Below the pieces are notes generated by a model, which did no database searches, was not told the origin of the DNA, and saw nothing but the letters and a program-made list of their open reading frames with translations. This document shows positions 16,459-25,338 of a stretch of 31,883 nucleotides of DNA, one piece after another. Within the stretch, counting starts at the first letter, position 1, and each line of letters begins with the position of its first letter. The stretch spans positions 1 to 31,883 of the forward strand of contig CAJKFC010000010.1 in assembly GCA_905199135.1 (NCBI GenBank), read 5' to 3'. A program made the translations under genes and the position numbers. This DNA comes from an uncultured Eubacteriales bacterium. GTDB lineage: Bacteria; Bacillota; Clostridia; Oscillospirales; Butyricicoccaceae.

Positions 16459-17607
16459 ATGAAAAAAATCACTATTTTAGGTTCTACCGGTTCCATAGGA
16501 ACTCAGGCACTTGATGTTGTAAAAAGCAGGGGATATAGGGTAATTGCCCTGTCAGCAGGCAAAAATATTGAGCTTTTAAAACAGCAGATTGAGGAATTTA
16601 AGCCTGAATATGCCGTTGTGCAGGATGAGCAGGATTGCGAAAAGCTGAAAAAGCTCATAAGCGACACTGAAATACTTTGGGGGCAACAGGGAATTGAAAC
16701 GGTTGCCTCTTTAAAAGAAAACGATTTGGTGCTCAACTCCATAGTGGGAATAGCCGGACTGAGGGGAACCGTCGCCGCCATTAAGAACGGCAGGCGTCTT
16801 GCTCTGGCAAATAAGGAAAGCCTGGTGTGCGCAGGCTCTGTCGTCATGCCCTTGGCTAAAGAGACAGGCTGTGAAATAATTCCCGTGGACTCGGAGCATT
16901 CTGCTATTTTTCAGTCTTTAAGAGCAGGAAGAGCTCGGGAGCTTAAAAGCGTGATACTCACCGCTTCAGGCGGACCTTTTTTCGGCAAAACAGCAGAAGA
17001 AACCGAAAATATGACGGCGGCCGACGCCCTTAAGCATCCGTCATGGAGCATGGGCAGCAAAATAACGATAGACAGCGCAACACTTATGAACAAAGGTTTT
17101 GAGTTTATAGAGGCCATGTGGCTTTTTGATCTTGTGCCTTCGCAGATAGAAGTTGTAGTACACCGAGAGAGTATAATACATTCGGCGGTGGAGTTTGTCG
17201 ACGGAAATGTCATAGCTCAGCTTTCGATGCCTGATATGAGGCTTCCGATAGCATATGCCATGACATACCCCGAAAGAGCCGAGCTTTCACATAAAAAGCT
17301 GAGTCTTTCGGATATAGGAAAAATGACATTTTATAAGGCGGACACTGATAATTTCAGGTGTCTCAAGCTGTGCATGGAAGCCGCAGAAAAAGGCGGAAAT
17401 GCAGGAGCTGTTATAAACGGTGCCAATGAGGTTGCCGTAGTAGAATTTCTCAAAGGCGGCATAAGCTTCGGTGACATATACAGGTGCGTAAAGTATGCCG
17501 CGGACAACACTTTGTTTATAGCGAAGCCTTCTTTGGAAGATATTTTTAAAAGCGACGATATGGCCAGAGAGGCGGCGCGAAAATACATTGATGAGGTAAA
17601 AAAGTGA
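16459..17607 (+). CDS. dxr: 1-deoxy-D-xylulose 5-phosphate reductoisomerase
   Basis: A 382-residue enzyme, normal length, catalysing the NADPH-dependent conversion of DXP to methylerythritol phosphate, the committed step of the MEP isoprenoid route. The N-terminal nucleotide-binding motif is ILGSTGSIGTQALDV. Further conserved elements are LALANKESLVCAG, the metal-binding VDSEHSAIFQ (Asp and Glu ligands), the flexible-loop region HPSWSMGSKITIDSATLMNKG, and NGANEVAVVEFL near the C-terminus. The ribosome binding site is weak (GAGAA). The end overlaps the rseP start by four bases (GTGA). It works with ispG downstream and supplies substrate for uppS upstream. Confidence 0.96.
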   Translation: MKKITILGSTGSIGTQALDVVKSRGYRVIALSAGKNIELLKQQIEEFKPEYAVVQDEQDCEKLKKLISDTEILWGQQGIETVASLKENDLVLNSIVGIAGLRGTVAAIKNGRRLALANKESLVCAGSVVMPLAKETGCEIIPVDSEHSAIFQSLRAGRARELKSVILTASGGPFFGKTAEETENMTAADALKHPSWSMGSKITIDSATLMNKGFEFIEAMWLFDLVPSQIEVVVHRESIIHSAVEFVDGNVIAQLSMPDMRLPIAYAMTYPERAELSHKKLSLSDIGKMTFYKADTDNFRCLKLCMEAAEKGGNAGAVINGANEVAVVEFLKGGISFGDIYRCVKYAADNTLFIAKPSLEDIFKSDDMAREAARKYIDEVKK

Positions 17608-18641
17608 GCATAATTTTAGCGATATTAGTATTTGGCTTTTTGATTTTCATACATGAGCTGGGACATTTTGTCGCGGCTAAGCTTTCGGGTATAACGGTTT
17701 ACAGCTTTTCGATAGGTTTTGGCCCTGCCATACTCAAAAAACAGGTGGGCGATACTCTTTACGCCATAAGAATACTTCCTTTCGGCGGTGCCGTTGAAAT
17801 GAAGGGAGAGATAGCTGAAGACGGCACAGAGATGGAGGACACCGAGGGAAGCTTTTTGCATGCCCCTGTTTTAAACAGAATGTTTGTGTCGGTGGCCGGA
17901 GCTTTTATGAACTTTTTGACAGGAGTTATAATACTTCTCATAATTCTCGCGCCGGTCAAGGAAATTCCGACAGCCGAAATATCGGCTTTGGAGCCCGAGT
18001 TTGAGTTTAACAGCCCTGAATATTTTCAGGTGGGGGACAGAATAACAAGGGTTGATGATTTCCATGTATACACCTATAACGACCTGCTGACAGGCCTGAT
18101 GCTCAACAGCGACGGAACATTCGATTTTACCATTGAAAGAGACGGGCAAAAAATAAAGCTCGACGATGTCAAGCTCGAAAAAAAGACCTTTAACGATGAG
18201 ACAACTCCGAGATACGGCTTTAGCTTTACTATAAAGCAGGCGAGCTTTACAGACAGGATAAAATATGCGTTTGAGAACAGCGCAAGCTTTGTGCAGTCGG
18301 TCTATGTGGGGCTGAAATATATCATAACGGGTCAGGTCCAGACCGGCGACATGATGGGCGCTGTCGGCATAACAAACGAGATAAGCAGCAGAGCCGAGCG
18401 GTCCATGGCAGACATGTGGTATTTTGTGGCATTTCTGTCCATCAACCTGGCGGTTGTAAATATGCTTCCGTTCTTTGCTCTTGACGGCGGAAAATTTGTG
18501 TTCCTTTTGTGGGAGCTTTTGACTAAAAAGCCCGTGAAACCCATATATGAGGCGTATCTCAATGCCTTCGGTATGGTTTTGCTTTTCGGACTGTTTATAT
18601 TTGTCACCTTTAACGATGTTTTAAGACTGATAAGAGGCTGA
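17604..18641 (+). CDS. rseP: Site-2 type intramembrane zinc metalloprotease (RseP/RasP family)
   Basis: A 345-residue M50 family membrane protease. The first transmembrane segment carries HELGH (H17, E18, H21), the zinc-binding catalytic motif; the third ligand is D294 in FALDGGK within a later helix. A PDZ-like domain lies at roughly 115-200 (FQVGDRITRVDDFHVYTYNDL). The last helix ends with VTFNDVLRLIRG. Family members cut transmembrane anti-sigma factors and clear signal peptide remnants; the substrate here is unknown. Translation starts at GTG 17604, overlapping the dxr stop by four bases. It is two bases from ispG. This dxr-rseP-ispG order is common in Firmicutes. Confidence 0.93.
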   Translation: MSIILAILVFGFLIFIHELGHFVAAKLSGITVYSFSIGFGPAILKKQVGDTLYAIRILPFGGAVEMKGEIAEDGTEMEDTEGSFLHAPVLNRMFVSVAGAFMNFLTGVIILLIILAPVKEIPTAEISALEPEFEFNSPEYFQVGDRITRVDDFHVYTYNDLLTGLMLNSDGTFDFTIERDGQKIKLDDVKLEKKTFNDETTPRYGFSFTIKQASFTDRIKYAFENSASFVQSVYVGLKYIITGQVQTGDMMGAVGITNEISSRAERSMADMWYFVAFLSINLAVVNMLPFFALDGGKFVFLLWELLTKKPVKPIYEAYLNAFGMVLLFGLFIFVTFNDVLRLIRG

Positions 18642-18643
18642 TT

Positions 18644-19702
18644 ATGAGAAGGAAATGTAAAGAAATAACAGTGGGGAATGTGCGTATCGGAAACGGAAAT
18701 CCGATAGTCATACAGTCCATGTGCAACACTCCGTCGTATGATGTAAAAGGAACAATAGAGCAGATAAAGAGGCTCTATGAAGCAGGCTGCCAGATAACAA
18801 GACTGGCAGTTCCAGATGCCGAAGGCGCGGAAAATTTCGCAATTATAAGAAAAGAGTCGCCTATTCCGATTGTGGCTGATATCCATTTTGACTATAAACT
18901 TGCCCTTATGGCAGTGGCGGGCGGCGCCGATAAAATAAGGATTAACCCGGGAAATATCGGAGATATAAATAAAGTGCGCGAGGTTGCAGCAGCCTGTAAG
19001 GATCGCGGAATACCTATAAGAATCGGCGTCAACGGCGGTTCTCTTGAAAAACCCATACTGGAAAAATACGGAGTTACTCCTGTGGCTTTGGTGGAGAGCG
19101 CCAAAAGACATATAGATATTTTGGAGAGATGTAATTTCTTCGATATATGTGTTTCCATAAAGACTTCCAATGTGAGAAATAACATAGAGGCCTATCGCAT
19201 GATGGCCGATAAATGCTATTATCCTCTTCATTTGGGAGTTACAGAGGCGGGAACCGAGTATATGGGTACGATAAAATCTTCCATTGCCCTGGGTTCCCTC
19301 TTGTGTGACGGAATAGGCGATACAATAAGGGTTTCGCTTACCGATGATCCTGTTAAGGAAGTCTATGCCGCCAAGGCGATACTCAAGTCGATAGGCCTGT
19401 ATCAGGGCGGAGCAAACATTATTTCCTGTCCCACCTGCGGCAGAACCAGGGTAGGTCTCATAGATATTGCCAAAGAGGTGGAAAACAGATTGGCAAATCT
19501 CAAGTCACCGATTACCGTGGCTGTAATGGGCTGTGTGGTAAACGGCCCCGGTGAGGCTAAGGAAGCCGATGTAGGCGTGGCCTGCGGCAAAGGCGAAGGC
19601 CTTATTTTCGCAAAGGGTGAAACTGTGAAAAAGGTCAGTGAACAGGATATTGTATCCGAGCTCATCAAGTATATTGAAGAACTGACCGGTGAAAAAATAT
19701 GA
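18644..19702 (+). CDS. ispG: 4-hydroxy-3-methylbut-2-en-1-yl diphosphate synthase (IspG/GcpE)
   Basis: A 352-residue enzyme, the short bacterial form without the plant insert. It reduces methylerythritol cyclodiphosphate to HMBPP using a [4Fe-4S] cluster, the penultimate MEP step. The N-terminal TIM-barrel half shows IQSMCNTPSYDVKGT, VPDAEGAENF, VADIHFDYKLAL and KIRINPGNIGD. The C-terminal half holds the cluster ligands C262 and C265 (ISCPTCGR), C297 (MGCVVNGPGE) and E304, the usual set of three cysteines and one glutamate. It starts two bases after rseP and its TGA overlaps the polC ATG. No proS lies between ispG and polC, unlike in Bacillus. Confidence 0.96.
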   Translation: MRRKCKEITVGNVRIGNGNPIVIQSMCNTPSYDVKGTIEQIKRLYEAGCQITRLAVPDAEGAENFAIIRKESPIPIVADIHFDYKLALMAVAGGADKIRINPGNIGDINKVREVAAACKDRGIPIRIGVNGGSLEKPILEKYGVTPVALVESAKRHIDILERCNFFDICVSIKTSNVRNNIEAYRMMADKCYYPLHLGVTEAGTEYMGTIKSSIALGSLLCDGIGDTIRVSLTDDPVKEVYAAKAILKSIGLYQGGANIISCPTCGRTRVGLIDIAKEVENRLANLKSPITVAVMGCVVNGPGEAKEADVGVACGKGEGLIFAKGETVKKVSEQDIVSELIKYIEELTGEKI

Positions 19703-22700
19703 GAGAAATATTTCTTTATGATATCTGCGAACGATGTCAGAAAAACAGTCCCATATGGGGCGGGCTTGTAGAGGATTTTTCGGTCAAAGAAAAAGAAAAA
19801 TCCATATCTATAAAGCTCAGTATGAAAGACATTGTCTTGCCGTCGTGTGTTTTAAAGGCACAGTCGGAAATAGTTTCGGCATACGGAATAGAAAAAGCTG
19901 AAATAGATGTCAATTATATTTCAGATGAGATGTCCGAAAGAGACATAGATACTGTGAAAGACTTTTTGACGGCAAAGTATCCTTCTGTCAGGTCGGCGCT
20001 GCAAAGTGGAAAACTTTCCTATTCAAGTGGAAAAATATACATAGAAACAGGCGCTGACTGGATATTCAGACTTGACAGCATAAAAAGCGAGATGGAAAAG
20101 GAACTGACGCAGTGGTTGGGAAAATCCACTGTGATAGTTTTAAAAGAGACGGCGGGCTGCGGCCCGTCTTTTGACGATATAAAGGCGGAGGATATAAAAA
20201 AATTGGAAAACGATTTAAAGAATGCCCCCAAAACTTCCTCAAAGCCTAAAAACAACGAGGAAAGAAACTATAATAATTTCCGTAAAAAGCGAGATCCCGA
20301 CGCAGTTGTATTTAAAGCCGACCCCGAAAGTGAAAATATTATTTTCGGAAAGCCCGTAAACAGAGAGATTACTCGTATAGGCGATGTCTCTTTAGACGGA
20401 GGCAAATTGACTGTAAAAGGTAATATATTTTACAGAGACTATAAAAAGCTAAACGGAAAGGGTAAGACTTCGGTCACATTCGATATTTATGACGGGACAG
20501 GCTCTATCCGCGTAAACAAGCTTTTTGATGACGATATAGTCGACGGTATAAAATCAGCCATAGGCAAAGCGGAGGCGGTAGTCGTTCAGGGAACGGCTAT
20601 GTGGTCTAAATATGAAAATGATGTGATAATCGCACCTACCGCAATAATCAAGGAAAAAGCCGAAAAAAGAAAGGACAAAGCCGATAAAAAGAGGGTGGAG
20701 CTCCATCTGCATACCACCATGTCATCTATGGACGGTTTCTGTGATACAAAGCAGGCAATAAATACTGCCGTAGCTTTCGGACATCAGGCTTTGGCCATAA
20801 CCGATCACGGCGTGGCTCAGGCTTATCCCGACGCCATGAACGCCTCGGCGGGCAAGGAAAACTTTAAAGTGATATATGGAATTGAGGCCTATGCCGTCAA
20901 TGATATAGATGACAAAGGAGCTGTAAAGGGATACAGCAGTCGCACTTTAAAGGATGAGACTGTGGTATTTGACCTTGAAACCACAGGACTGAATGCACAG
21001 AGATGCGAGATAATAGAGATCGCGGCCGTCATAATAAAGGACGGAAAAGAGATCGACGAGTATCACTCATACATAAAGCCAAAGGTCTCGATACCCAATG
21101 AGATAACAAGTCTTACAGGAATAGACGACAGTACGGTGGCCGATGCCAGATCTGCCGAAGAGGTAATACCCGAATTTTTGGAGTTCATAGGGGACAGGCC
21201 TGTCGTGGCTCACAACGCTTCTTTTGATGTGGGATTTATGCACGCCGCCTGTGACAGATTGGGCATTGACAGAGAGTTTGTATCGATAGATACCGTTACA
21301 ATAGCGAAAGCGCTGCTGACAAATCTTAAAAAACACAGATTAAACAACCTGGCTGATTATTACGGCCTCAGCTTTAACCATCACCGAGCTCTTGACGATA
21401 CGAAGGTGCTGGCTCAAATAGTATTCAGATTTTGGGAGACTTTAGAAAAGGAATACGGAGTCCAGTATATAGACGATATAAACGGAGCGCTTGCAAAGGC
21501 CGCCAAGAACAGCGGCGGAATTTCGAGAAATTCTTACCATATGGTCATTCTTGTCAAAAACAAGAAAGGCCTCAGAAATCTTTATGAGATGATATCTCAT
21601 TCCTATCTCAAATACTTTAAGCGTCATCCGCTTATGCCGATGACCATGATTCAGAACATGAGAGAGGGCCTTATAATCGGCTCCGCCTGTGAAGCAGGTG
21701 AGCTTTACAGCGCTATTGTAAGGGGAGCTACATGGAATGAGCTGGTGAAAATAGCCTCATTCTATGACTATCTCGAGATACAGCCTTTGGCCAACAACGC
21801 CTTTATGATAGAAAAAGGCATCGTCAAGGATTTTGAGCAGATCAAGGAGTTCAACAGGACTGTCATCAAGCTGGGAGAAAAGCTCAATAAGCCTGTGGTG
21901 GCTACGGGAGATGTGCATTTCCTCGAGCCGTCAGACAGTTATTTCAGAGAGATAATGATGACAGGCATGGGCTTTGCCGACGCCGACAAACAGGCGCCGC
22001 TGTACTTCAAGACCACCGACGAAATGCTGGAGGAGTTCAGCTATTTGGGCAAGGAAAAAGCCTATGAAGTGGTAGTTGAGAATACCAATATGATCGCCGA
22101 CATGTGCGAAAGCATAAGGCCTGTTCCAAAAGAGCAGTATCCTCCTAAAATCGAAAATTCTGCAAGAGACATCGAGGAGATGTGCCAGAAAAGAGTTCAT
22201 GAAATCTACGGCGAAAATCTTCCGCAGATAGTGTCAGACCGTCTCAAACTGGAGCTCGATTCGATAATAGGACACGGCTTCGATATCATGTACATAATAG
22301 CCCAAAAATTGGTGTCCAAATCTATACAGGACGGATATCTGGTTGGCTCCCGTGGCTCTGTCGGCTCGTCTTTCGTGGCGTTTCTGACAGGAATAACTGA
22401 GGTCAACGCCTTGCCGCCACACTATGTCTGCAAAAAGTGCAAGCACAGCATATTTGATGTGCCTCCCGAGTACGCCTGCGGAGTGGACCTTCCCGATATG
22501 AAGTGTCCCGTCTGCGGTGAAAACATGAAAAAGGATGGATTCGATATCTCCTTTGCAACCTTTTTGGGATTTGACGGCGATAAGACCCCCGATATCGACC
22601 TAAATTTTTCTGGCGAATATCAGGCCAGAGCCCACAAGGAGACAATAAATATTTTCGGAGAGGAAAATGTTTTCCGTGCCGGAACGATAGGCACAATCAA

Positions 22701-24030
22701 AGATAAGACGGCCTACGGCTTTGTAAAGAAGTACCTTGAGCAGAAGGGACTTGTAAAAAACAGGGCTGAGGAAAACCGCCTTGTTCAGGGCTGCACAGGC
22801 ATTAAGCGTACAACAGGGCAGCATCCCGGCGGACTTATAGTCGTGCCGAAAGAGGTGTCGATATATGACTTTACACCTGTTCAGCATCCCGCCGACGACC
22901 CCGACAGCGATATAATTACCACCCATTTTGATTACCACTCCATACACGACAATCTTCTGAAGCTCGACCTTCTCGGCCACGATGATCCTACCATGATAAA
23001 AGTTTTGGAAGATCTGACGGGAGTTAACGCCAGGGAGATACCCCTTGACGACAAGGAGACAATGGGCATTTTCAACGATATAAGCTACCTCAAGACGATA
23101 GACGGAAAGCCTTTGGGAAAGGACGACGAGATTCTCGGCACAACAGGCGCTGCGGCTATTCCCGAGTTTGGAACGAAGTTCGTCAGGCAGATGCTTCTCG
23201 ACACCACGCCTTCGGCCTTTGAAGATCTGTGCCGAATATCGGGTCTTTCCCACGGCACTAATGTTTGGCTCAACAACGCCCAGGATATAATAAGAGCAGG
23301 CAAGGGAACCATCAAGGATGTTGTGTGTACCCGTGACGATATTTTGAAATATCTTATGTCCATAGGAGTAGAGAACAAGACGGCATTTACCATAATGGAG
23401 GCCGTCCGTAAGGGCAAGGGTCTCAAGCCCGAATGGGAAAAGATAATAACAGACCACAAGGCTCACGACTGGTATGTTGAGTCCTGTAAGAAGATAGAAT
23501 ATCTGTTCCCGAGGGCTCACGCCGTAGCCTATGTTATGATGGCATACAGAATAGCCTGGTTTAAGGTGCACAGACCGCTGGCATTTTACAGCGCATATTT
23601 CTCCATAAGAGCAAAGAGCTTTGACGCTTCGGTTATGACTTACGGCGATGATCTTGTGCTCAAAAAGATGGCAGAGCTTGACAAAAAGGACAAGCTGAGC
23701 GGCGCCGAGCAGGATATGCAGGTGACATTGGAGATATGTCATGAGTTTTATAAGCGCGGCTTCAAGTTTTATCCCATAGACATATACCGCTCCGATGTAG
23801 ATAAGTTCCTCATAGAGAGCGACGGTCTCGTCGTTCCGTTTACCGCACTTCCCGGCGTCGGAAAGACCGCTGCCGAAGATCTTGTGGCAAACAGAGGTGG
23901 CGAAAAGTTCATGTCGGGAGAAGATATTGTTTTGAGATGTCCCAAAGTCGGCAAGTCGGTGGTGGAAACTTTGGACAAAGTAGGCGCTTTGGGAGACATA
24001 CCCAAGACAAACCAAATAAGTCTTTTTTAA
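19699..24030 (+). CDS. polC: DNA polymerase III alpha subunit, PolC type
   Basis: A 1443-residue replicative polymerase with proofreading, close to the usual PolC length (~1440). Domain order: N-terminal domain (1-~200), OB-fold (~220-325), PHP domain starting VELHLHTTMSSMDG (H336, H338), a DnaQ-like 3'-5' exonuclease inserted in PHP (D425 and E427 in FDLETTGLN, later HNASFDVGFM and HRALDDTK), then the polymerase domain. This has a zinc site with C911/C914 (CKKC) and C936/C939 (CPVC), and palm aspartates D965 and D967 (PDIDLNFSGEYQ). The fingers contain TIGTIKDKTAYGF, and a C-terminal HhH and tail end TNQISLF, a beta-clamp binding type motif. PolC marks low-GC Firmicutes and relatives. Its ATG overlaps the ispG stop; a strong terminator follows directly. 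Confidence 0.97.
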   Translation: MREIFLYDICERCQKNSPIWGGLVEDFSVKEKEKSISIKLSMKDIVLPSCVLKAQSEIVSAYGIEKAEIDVNYISDEMSERDIDTVKDFLTAKYPSVRSALQSGKLSYSSGKIYIETGADWIFRLDSIKSEMEKELTQWLGKSTVIVLKETAGCGPSFDDIKAEDIKKLENDLKNAPKTSSKPKNNEERNYNNFRKKRDPDAVVFKADPESENIIFGKPVNREITRIGDVSLDGGKLTVKGNIFYRDYKKLNGKGKTSVTFDIYDGTGSIRVNKLFDDDIVDGIKSAIGKAEAVVVQGTAMWSKYENDVIIAPTAIIKEKAEKRKDKADKKRVELHLHTTMSSMDGFCDTKQAINTAVAFGHQALAITDHGVAQAYPDAMNASAGKENFKVIYGIEAYAVNDIDDKGAVKGYSSRTLKDETVVFDLETTGLNAQRCEIIEIAAVIIKDGKEIDEYHSYIKPKVSIPNEITSLTGIDDSTVADARSAEEVIPEFLEFIGDRPVVAHNASFDVGFMHAACDRLGIDREFVSIDTVTIAKALLTNLKKHRLNNLADYYGLSFNHHRALDDTKVLAQIVFRFWETLEKEYGVQYIDDINGALAKAAKNSGGISRNSYHMVILVKNKKGLRNLYEMISHSYLKYFKRHPLMPMTMIQNMREGLIIGSACEAGELYSAIVRGATWNELVKIASFYDYLEIQPLANNAFMIEKGIVKDFEQIKEFNRTVIKLGEKLNKPVVATGDVHFLEPSDSYFREIMMTGMGFADADKQAPLYFKTTDEMLEEFSYLGKEKAYEVVVENTNMIADMCESIRPVPKEQYPPKIENSARDIEEMCQKRVHEIYGENLPQIVSDRLKLELDSIIGHGFDIMYIIAQKLVSKSIQDGYLVGSRGSVGSSFVAFLTGITEVNALPPHYVCKKCKHSIFDVPPEYACGVDLPDMKCPVCGENMKKDGFDISFATFLGFDGDKTPDIDLNFSGEYQARAHKETINIFGEENVFRAGTIGTIKDKTAYGFVKKYLEQKGLVKNRAEENRLVQGCTGIKRTTGQHPGGLIVVPKEVSIYDFTPVQHPADDPDSDIITTHFDYHSIHDNLLKLDLLGHDDPTMIKVLEDLTGVNAREIPLDDKETMGIFNDISYLKTIDGKPLGKDDEILGTTGAAAIPEFGTKFVRQMLLDTTPSAFEDLCRISGLSHGTNVWLNNAQDIIRAGKGTIKDVVCTRDDILKYLMSIGVENKTAFTIMEAVRKGKGLKPEWEKIITDHKAHDWYVESCKKIEYLFPRAHAVAYVMMAYRIAWFKVHRPLAFYSAYFSIRAKSFDASVMTYGDDLVLKKMAELDKKDKLSGAEQDMQVTLEICHEFYKRGFKFYPIDIYRSDVDKFLIESDGLVVPFTALPGVGKTAAEDLVANRGGEKFMSGEDIVLRCPKVGKSVVETLDKVGALGDIPKTNQISLF

Positions 24031-24055
24031 AAGAGAGCTTCGGCTCTCTTTTTTT
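24031..24055 (+). terminator. Rho-independent terminator of the pyrH-polC operon
   Basis: AAGAGAGC (24031-24038), a UUCG tetraloop, GCTCTCTT (24043-24050) and a T run to 24055: a perfect 8-bp stem with a stable loop, directly after the polC stop. Confidence 0.95.
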
Positions 24056-24066
24056 ATGCAAACCTA

Positions 24067-24095
24067 TTGACATGCGTGTAAATATTGTATATAAT
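24067..24095 (+). promoter_or_regulatory. Consensus sigma-A promoter of the gntR-ABC operon
   Basis: TTGACA (24067-24072), 17-base spacer and TATAAT (24090-24095), a perfect match to consensus. Such a strong promoter usually needs a repressor, and the overlapping palindrome provides a site. Confidence 0.9.
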
Positions 24096-24110
24096 ACATA
24101 TATACAATAT
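24082..24110 (+). promoter_or_regulatory. Palindromic operator overlapping the -10, probable GntR autoregulatory site
   Basis: Perfect inverted repeat: ATATTGTATAT (24082-24092), 7-base spacer, ATATACAATAT (24100-24110). It covers the -10 hexamer and the transcription start, and ends 12 bases before the regulator's ATG. YtrA-type GntR proteins bind such sites as dimers; direct binding here is inferred from position. Confidence 0.7.
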
Positions 24111-24122
24111 GGGAGGTGGACA

Positions 24123-24506
24123 ATGGATATACTGATAAGCAATTCGGGCAGCACGCCTATATATGAACAGATATATTCTCAGATAAAAGCCATGATACTT
24201 TCCGACAAGCTTAAGGAAGGGGAGATGCTCCCATCCATGAGAGTGTTGGCAAAAGAGCTCAGAATAAGCGTCATCACCACCAAAAGAGCTTATGAAGAGT
24301 TGGAGAGAGACGGATTTATAGTATCTATAACCGGCAAAGGAAGCTTTGTCAACGGCAAAAACCTCGATATAATGAGGGAGGAATATCTGAAAAATATCGA
24401 AAAGCTTTTTGGCGAGGCGATAAAAAACGCCGCGCTGTGCGGCCTGAATATTGAGAATTTAAAAGAGATGCTGGAGACAATATATGAGGAGGAAAACAAT
24501 GGATAA
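24123..24506 (+). CDS. GntR family transcriptional regulator, YtrA subfamily
   Basis: A 127-residue regulator with an N-terminal winged helix-turn-helix of GntR type (residues ~10-75: PIYEQIYSQIKAMILSDKLKEGEMLPSMRVLAKELRISVITTKRAYEELERDGFI, then the wing ITGKGSFV) and only a short ~45-residue helical tail. The short tail instead of a ligand-binding domain defines the YtrA subfamily, whose members typically repress adjacent ABC transporter genes. The start at 24123 is preferred over the longer open frame from 23937, which would run through the polC end, the terminator and the promoter; GGGAGG at 24111-24116 precedes it. It overlaps the ATPase gene by 8 bases. The inducer is unknown; in other YtrA systems it is often a cell-envelope antibiotic. 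Confidence 0.93.
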   Translation: MDILISNSGSTPIYEQIYSQIKAMILSDKLKEGEMLPSMRVLAKELRISVITTKRAYEELERDGFIVSITGKGSFVNGKNLDIMREEYLKNIEKLFGEAIKNAALCGLNIENLKEMLETIYEEENNG

Positions 24507-25338
24507 TATCCTTTCGGTAAAAAATCTTTCCAAGCAGTTTCAGAGTTTTAAACTGAATGACATAAATTTTGAGCTGCCTAAAGGCTGTATTATGGGTGTA
24601 GTCGGCGAAAACGGCGCAGGCAAGACGACCCTTATAAAGCTGATTTTAGAGCTTTTGAAAAAAGACTCGGGAGAGACTTTATTTTTCGGCGGCAAAAACT
24701 TTAAGGATGTAAGCGAAAACATCGGAGTGGTGTTTGATGATGTGTATTTTCCTCAGACTTTGACTGTAAAGCAGATAGGAAAAATCCTTGGCAGCACATA
24801 TTCTACATGGAATCAAAGAAAGTTTGAGGAGATGCTCAAATATTTTTCTCTGCCCGAAAATGTGTTTTTTTACAATTTTTCAAAGGGAATGAAACTGAGA
24901 CTTGGCATCGCCATAGCATTTTCTCACGATACGCGCCTGCTTATCTTTGATGAGGCAACGAGCGGAATAGACCCCGTAGCCCGAGATGAAATAAGCGATA
25001 TTTTGAGGGAATACATATCGGACGGCGAAAAAAGTGTGCTGATATCCTCACATATATTGAGCGATCTCGAAAAAATATGTGACTATATCATGTTTATTCA
25101 TAAAGGAAATATGGTTTTCTGTATGCCGAAGGATGATATAATATACGGATATCAGATAGTAAAATGCACAAAGGAACAGTTCAAATCTGTTGACAATAAC
25201 GCTGTTATCGGAAGCAGAACAAGTGAGTTTGGAGTAGAATTTTTGGCGAAATCCGATCTGAAAATATCGGGAGCCATATGCGAAAGACCAACGATAGAGG
25301 ATATCATGGTCTATTATGTTAAGGGGGAACAAAAATGA
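24499..25338 (+). CDS. ABC transporter ATP-binding protein (YtrB-like)
   Basis: A 279-residue ATPase. Walker A is GENGAGKTT (36-44), the signature loop is FSKGMKLRLGIA (~residue 128), a degenerate form of LSGGQ seen in YtrB/BcrA-type exporters, and Walker B is LLIFDEATSGIDP (~152), followed by the switch His in SSHILSDLEKI. The C-terminal ~70 residues are a divergent accessory region. It energises the membrane protein encoded next. I start it at ATG 24499, because the alternative in-frame ATG at 24484 lies upstream of and within the GAGGAGG that serves as its ribosome binding site. It overlaps the gntR end by 8 bases and the permease start by 4 (ATGA). Confidence 0.93.
   Translation: MDNILSVKNLSKQFQSFKLNDINFELPKGCIMGVVGENGAGKTTLIKLILELLKKDSGETLFFGGKNFKDVSENIGVVFDDVYFPQTLTVKQIGKILGSTYSTWNQRKFEEMLKYFSLPENVFFYNFSKGMKLRLGIAIAFSHDTRLLIFDEATSGIDPVARDEISDILREYISDGEKSVLISSHILSDLEKICDYIMFIHKGNMVFCMPKDDIIYGYQIVKCTKEQFKSVDNNAVIGSRTSEFGVEFLAKSDLKISGAICERPTIEDIMVYYVKGEQK

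Noticed and set aside
18332..19231. 299-codon minus-strand open frame across rseP and ispG
   Set aside because: It spans two well-supported conserved genes in the opposite direction, with a low-complexity His/Tyr-rich translation and no family resemblance.
19690..19702. Missing proS between ispG and polC as an anomaly
   Set aside because: proS lies there in Bacillus, but many Clostridia place polC directly after ispG, so this is ordinary.
22600..24015. 471-codon open frame on the minus strand inside polC
   Set aside because: It is antisense to the conserved polymerase and fingers region, its translation has no recognisable domain, and no ribosome binding site or promoter supports it. Long antisense frames arise from codon bias in this genome.
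23937..24122. Longer GntR start adding 62 residues
   Set aside because: The extension runs through the polC end, a strong terminator, and the gntR promoter and operator.
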